Shown in pieces: positions 63,178 to 64,000 of a DNA stretch of 64,000 bases (positions are counted from its first letter, which is position 1; every line of letters begins with the position of its first letter). The DNA comes from Megaustenia siamemsis (Eukaryota > Mollusca > Gastropoda > Stylommatophora > Ariophantidae). Position numbers and translations under genes: made by a program. The notes under the pieces were generated by a model. It was given only the letters and a program-made list of their open reading frames with translations, ran no database searches and had not been told where the DNA came from. The stretch lies in contig JAVIAB010000160.1 in the NCBI GenBank assembly GCA_032433765.1, positions 16,919,049-16,983,048 of the forward strand. Reading direction: 5' to 3'.

Positions 63178-63620
63178 TCATCATCATCAAGTATCGGGCC
63201 TGCTGGCGTAGTTGATCATGTCTCTCCACAACTTTCGATCTCGACAGTTATTTACCATTTCAGTTGTTGACCTTCTGCCAAGCCATTCTCTTAAACTGTC
63301 TGGTATCTTTTACGTTTACTTCCCTCTATCTCTTCGTCCCTCAATTTTCTCAGTTGTCACAATACATTCCAGCTGTTCCCTTCTCATTACATGGCCAAAA
63401 AATGATGATTGTTTCTTCCTAATATTGGAAATTATCTCTCATTTTGCTTTAGCCTCTTTAAGAACGTTTTCATTACTCTTCTTAGCTGTCGATGGTATTC
63501 TCAACATTTTTCTGTAAAACCACATTTCTACAGCCTCCAGTGATTTTATTGTCTGTTGTCCTATTGTCCATGATTCACATCCATATGTTAAGATTGGCTT
63601 TATATGACATTGAAGAATAT
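63178..63620 (-). mobile_element. RT-A C-terminal remnant
   Basis: Minus strand: CHIKPILTYGCESWTIGQQT, IKSLEAVEMWFYRKMLRIPS, TAKKSNENVLKEAKAK, a frameshift, MRDNFQY/RKKQSSFFGHVM-type, RREQLECIVTTEKIEGRRDR-type residues, then GRRSTTEMVNNCRDRKLW and the (TGA)n tail (plus-strand TCATCATCATCAAGTATCGG at 63179). Confidence 0.88.
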
Positions 63621-63689
63621 ATGACGGAAATATAAGGAGAGAAAATATGAGGGAAAGTAGATGAAGACTGTGATAAGAATGAAAGAGAA

Positions 63690-63690
63690 A

Positions 63691-63745
<55 letters not shown>
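63690..63745. repeat. (AG)n microsatellite
   Basis: A dinucleotide run of about 50 bp. The remaining bases 63746-64000 show no recognised feature. Confidence 0.95.
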
Positions 63746-63747
<2 letters not shown>

Positions 63748-64000
63748 TTTAAAATAATACATTAAAAAATAAAATTGCTGACAGAATGATGTACGAGAGA
63801 TGTCGTCTTCAGCTCAATCACGCCTCGTACATTCCTCGAGGTTTGTACTTGTTGAGGCGTGGGATGCGGGAACAGACATTGCACCTAAACCCCAAACTCG
63901 CCGTCAGGAAAATTCATTCACTGCACTAAATTGGAAAACAACGAGGGAATAGCGAGGTTTAAAGGTTCCTCTAAGTGCTCCCTTTTTGTTCTGTATGATA

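Overview
The window looks like non-coding, repeat-dominated nuclear DNA from an invertebrate animal. I see no host protein-coding gene, no true tRNA or rRNA gene, no CRISPR array and no bacterial-style operon. Tandem arrays with units of 2 to 127 bp cover roughly a third of it by a rough sum of intervals. Most of the rest is degenerate non-LTR retrotransposon ends, tRNA-derived SINEs, one MITE family and a few unclassified dispersed repeats. The mixture of many tRNA-headed SINEs that share bodies with RTE-like elements recalls mollusc genomes, perhaps a gastropod. That is inference; the sequence alone does not fix the species.

Local names used here. RT-A, RT-B, RT-C, RT-D, RT-E, RT-M, RT-N and RT-O are 3' ends of non-LTR retrotransposons. 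They encode the post-RT C-terminal region (motifs such as YLG..ITSDG, LTYG.ESWT, MWFYRRMLR.PWTAKK, FGHV.R, GRPR..W). A, B and C end in (TGA)n tails; D and E end in (GAA)n. SINE-A is about 258 bp with a tRNA-like head and a tail near TACTTTACTTT. SINE-F, -H, -I, -K, -P and -R are other tRNA-headed repeats. SINE-F, SINE-H and a segment at 59.07-59.21 kb share one core; SINE-A and SINE-P share another body. MITE-J is a 304 bp element with terminal inverted repeats and TA flanks.

Layout. 0-4.2 kb: short arrays, a 32-bp minisatellite invaded by SINE-A, and a 0.5 kb GATA microsatellite. 4.4-10.3 kb: two homologous segments (RT-C plus SINE-F), one carrying SINE-I with a 19-unit internal amplification, the other carrying an RT-E insertion, followed by a 31-bp satellite. 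10.3-19 kb: RT-B and RT-A pieces, repeats F and G, and an RNase H pseudogene with a 52-bp array grown from it. 19.9-29.9 kb: RT-A copies and large satellites (26, 32, 28, 18 and 39/38 bp). 30-43 kb: RT-D, C, M, E and O fragments, including one YADD reverse-transcriptase motif, and SNV-rich microsatellites. 43-52.4 kb: RT-B inverted duplication, arrays of 38, 45, 27, 24 and 41 bp, RT-A copies, MITE-J and a very homogeneous 127-bp satellite of exactly 17 units. 52.6-64 kb: RT-D, N and A, a second RNase H pseudogene, SINE-R with an internal 31-bp array, four SINE-A insertions and a 20-bp array.

The strongest theme is that several minisatellites have grown from inside mobile elements. The element sequence continues on one or both sides of the array, and the repeat unit is recognisably a piece of the element. 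This is seen in SINE-I (47 bp), an RNase H coding region (52 bp), RT-A (18 bp), and SINE-R-like elements (31 and 57 bp). The 127-bp satellite starts in the end of a MITE. Many insertions keep target-site duplications of 10-15 bp, so the order of events can be read. I found no convincing new biological system beyond this repeat-birth pattern.
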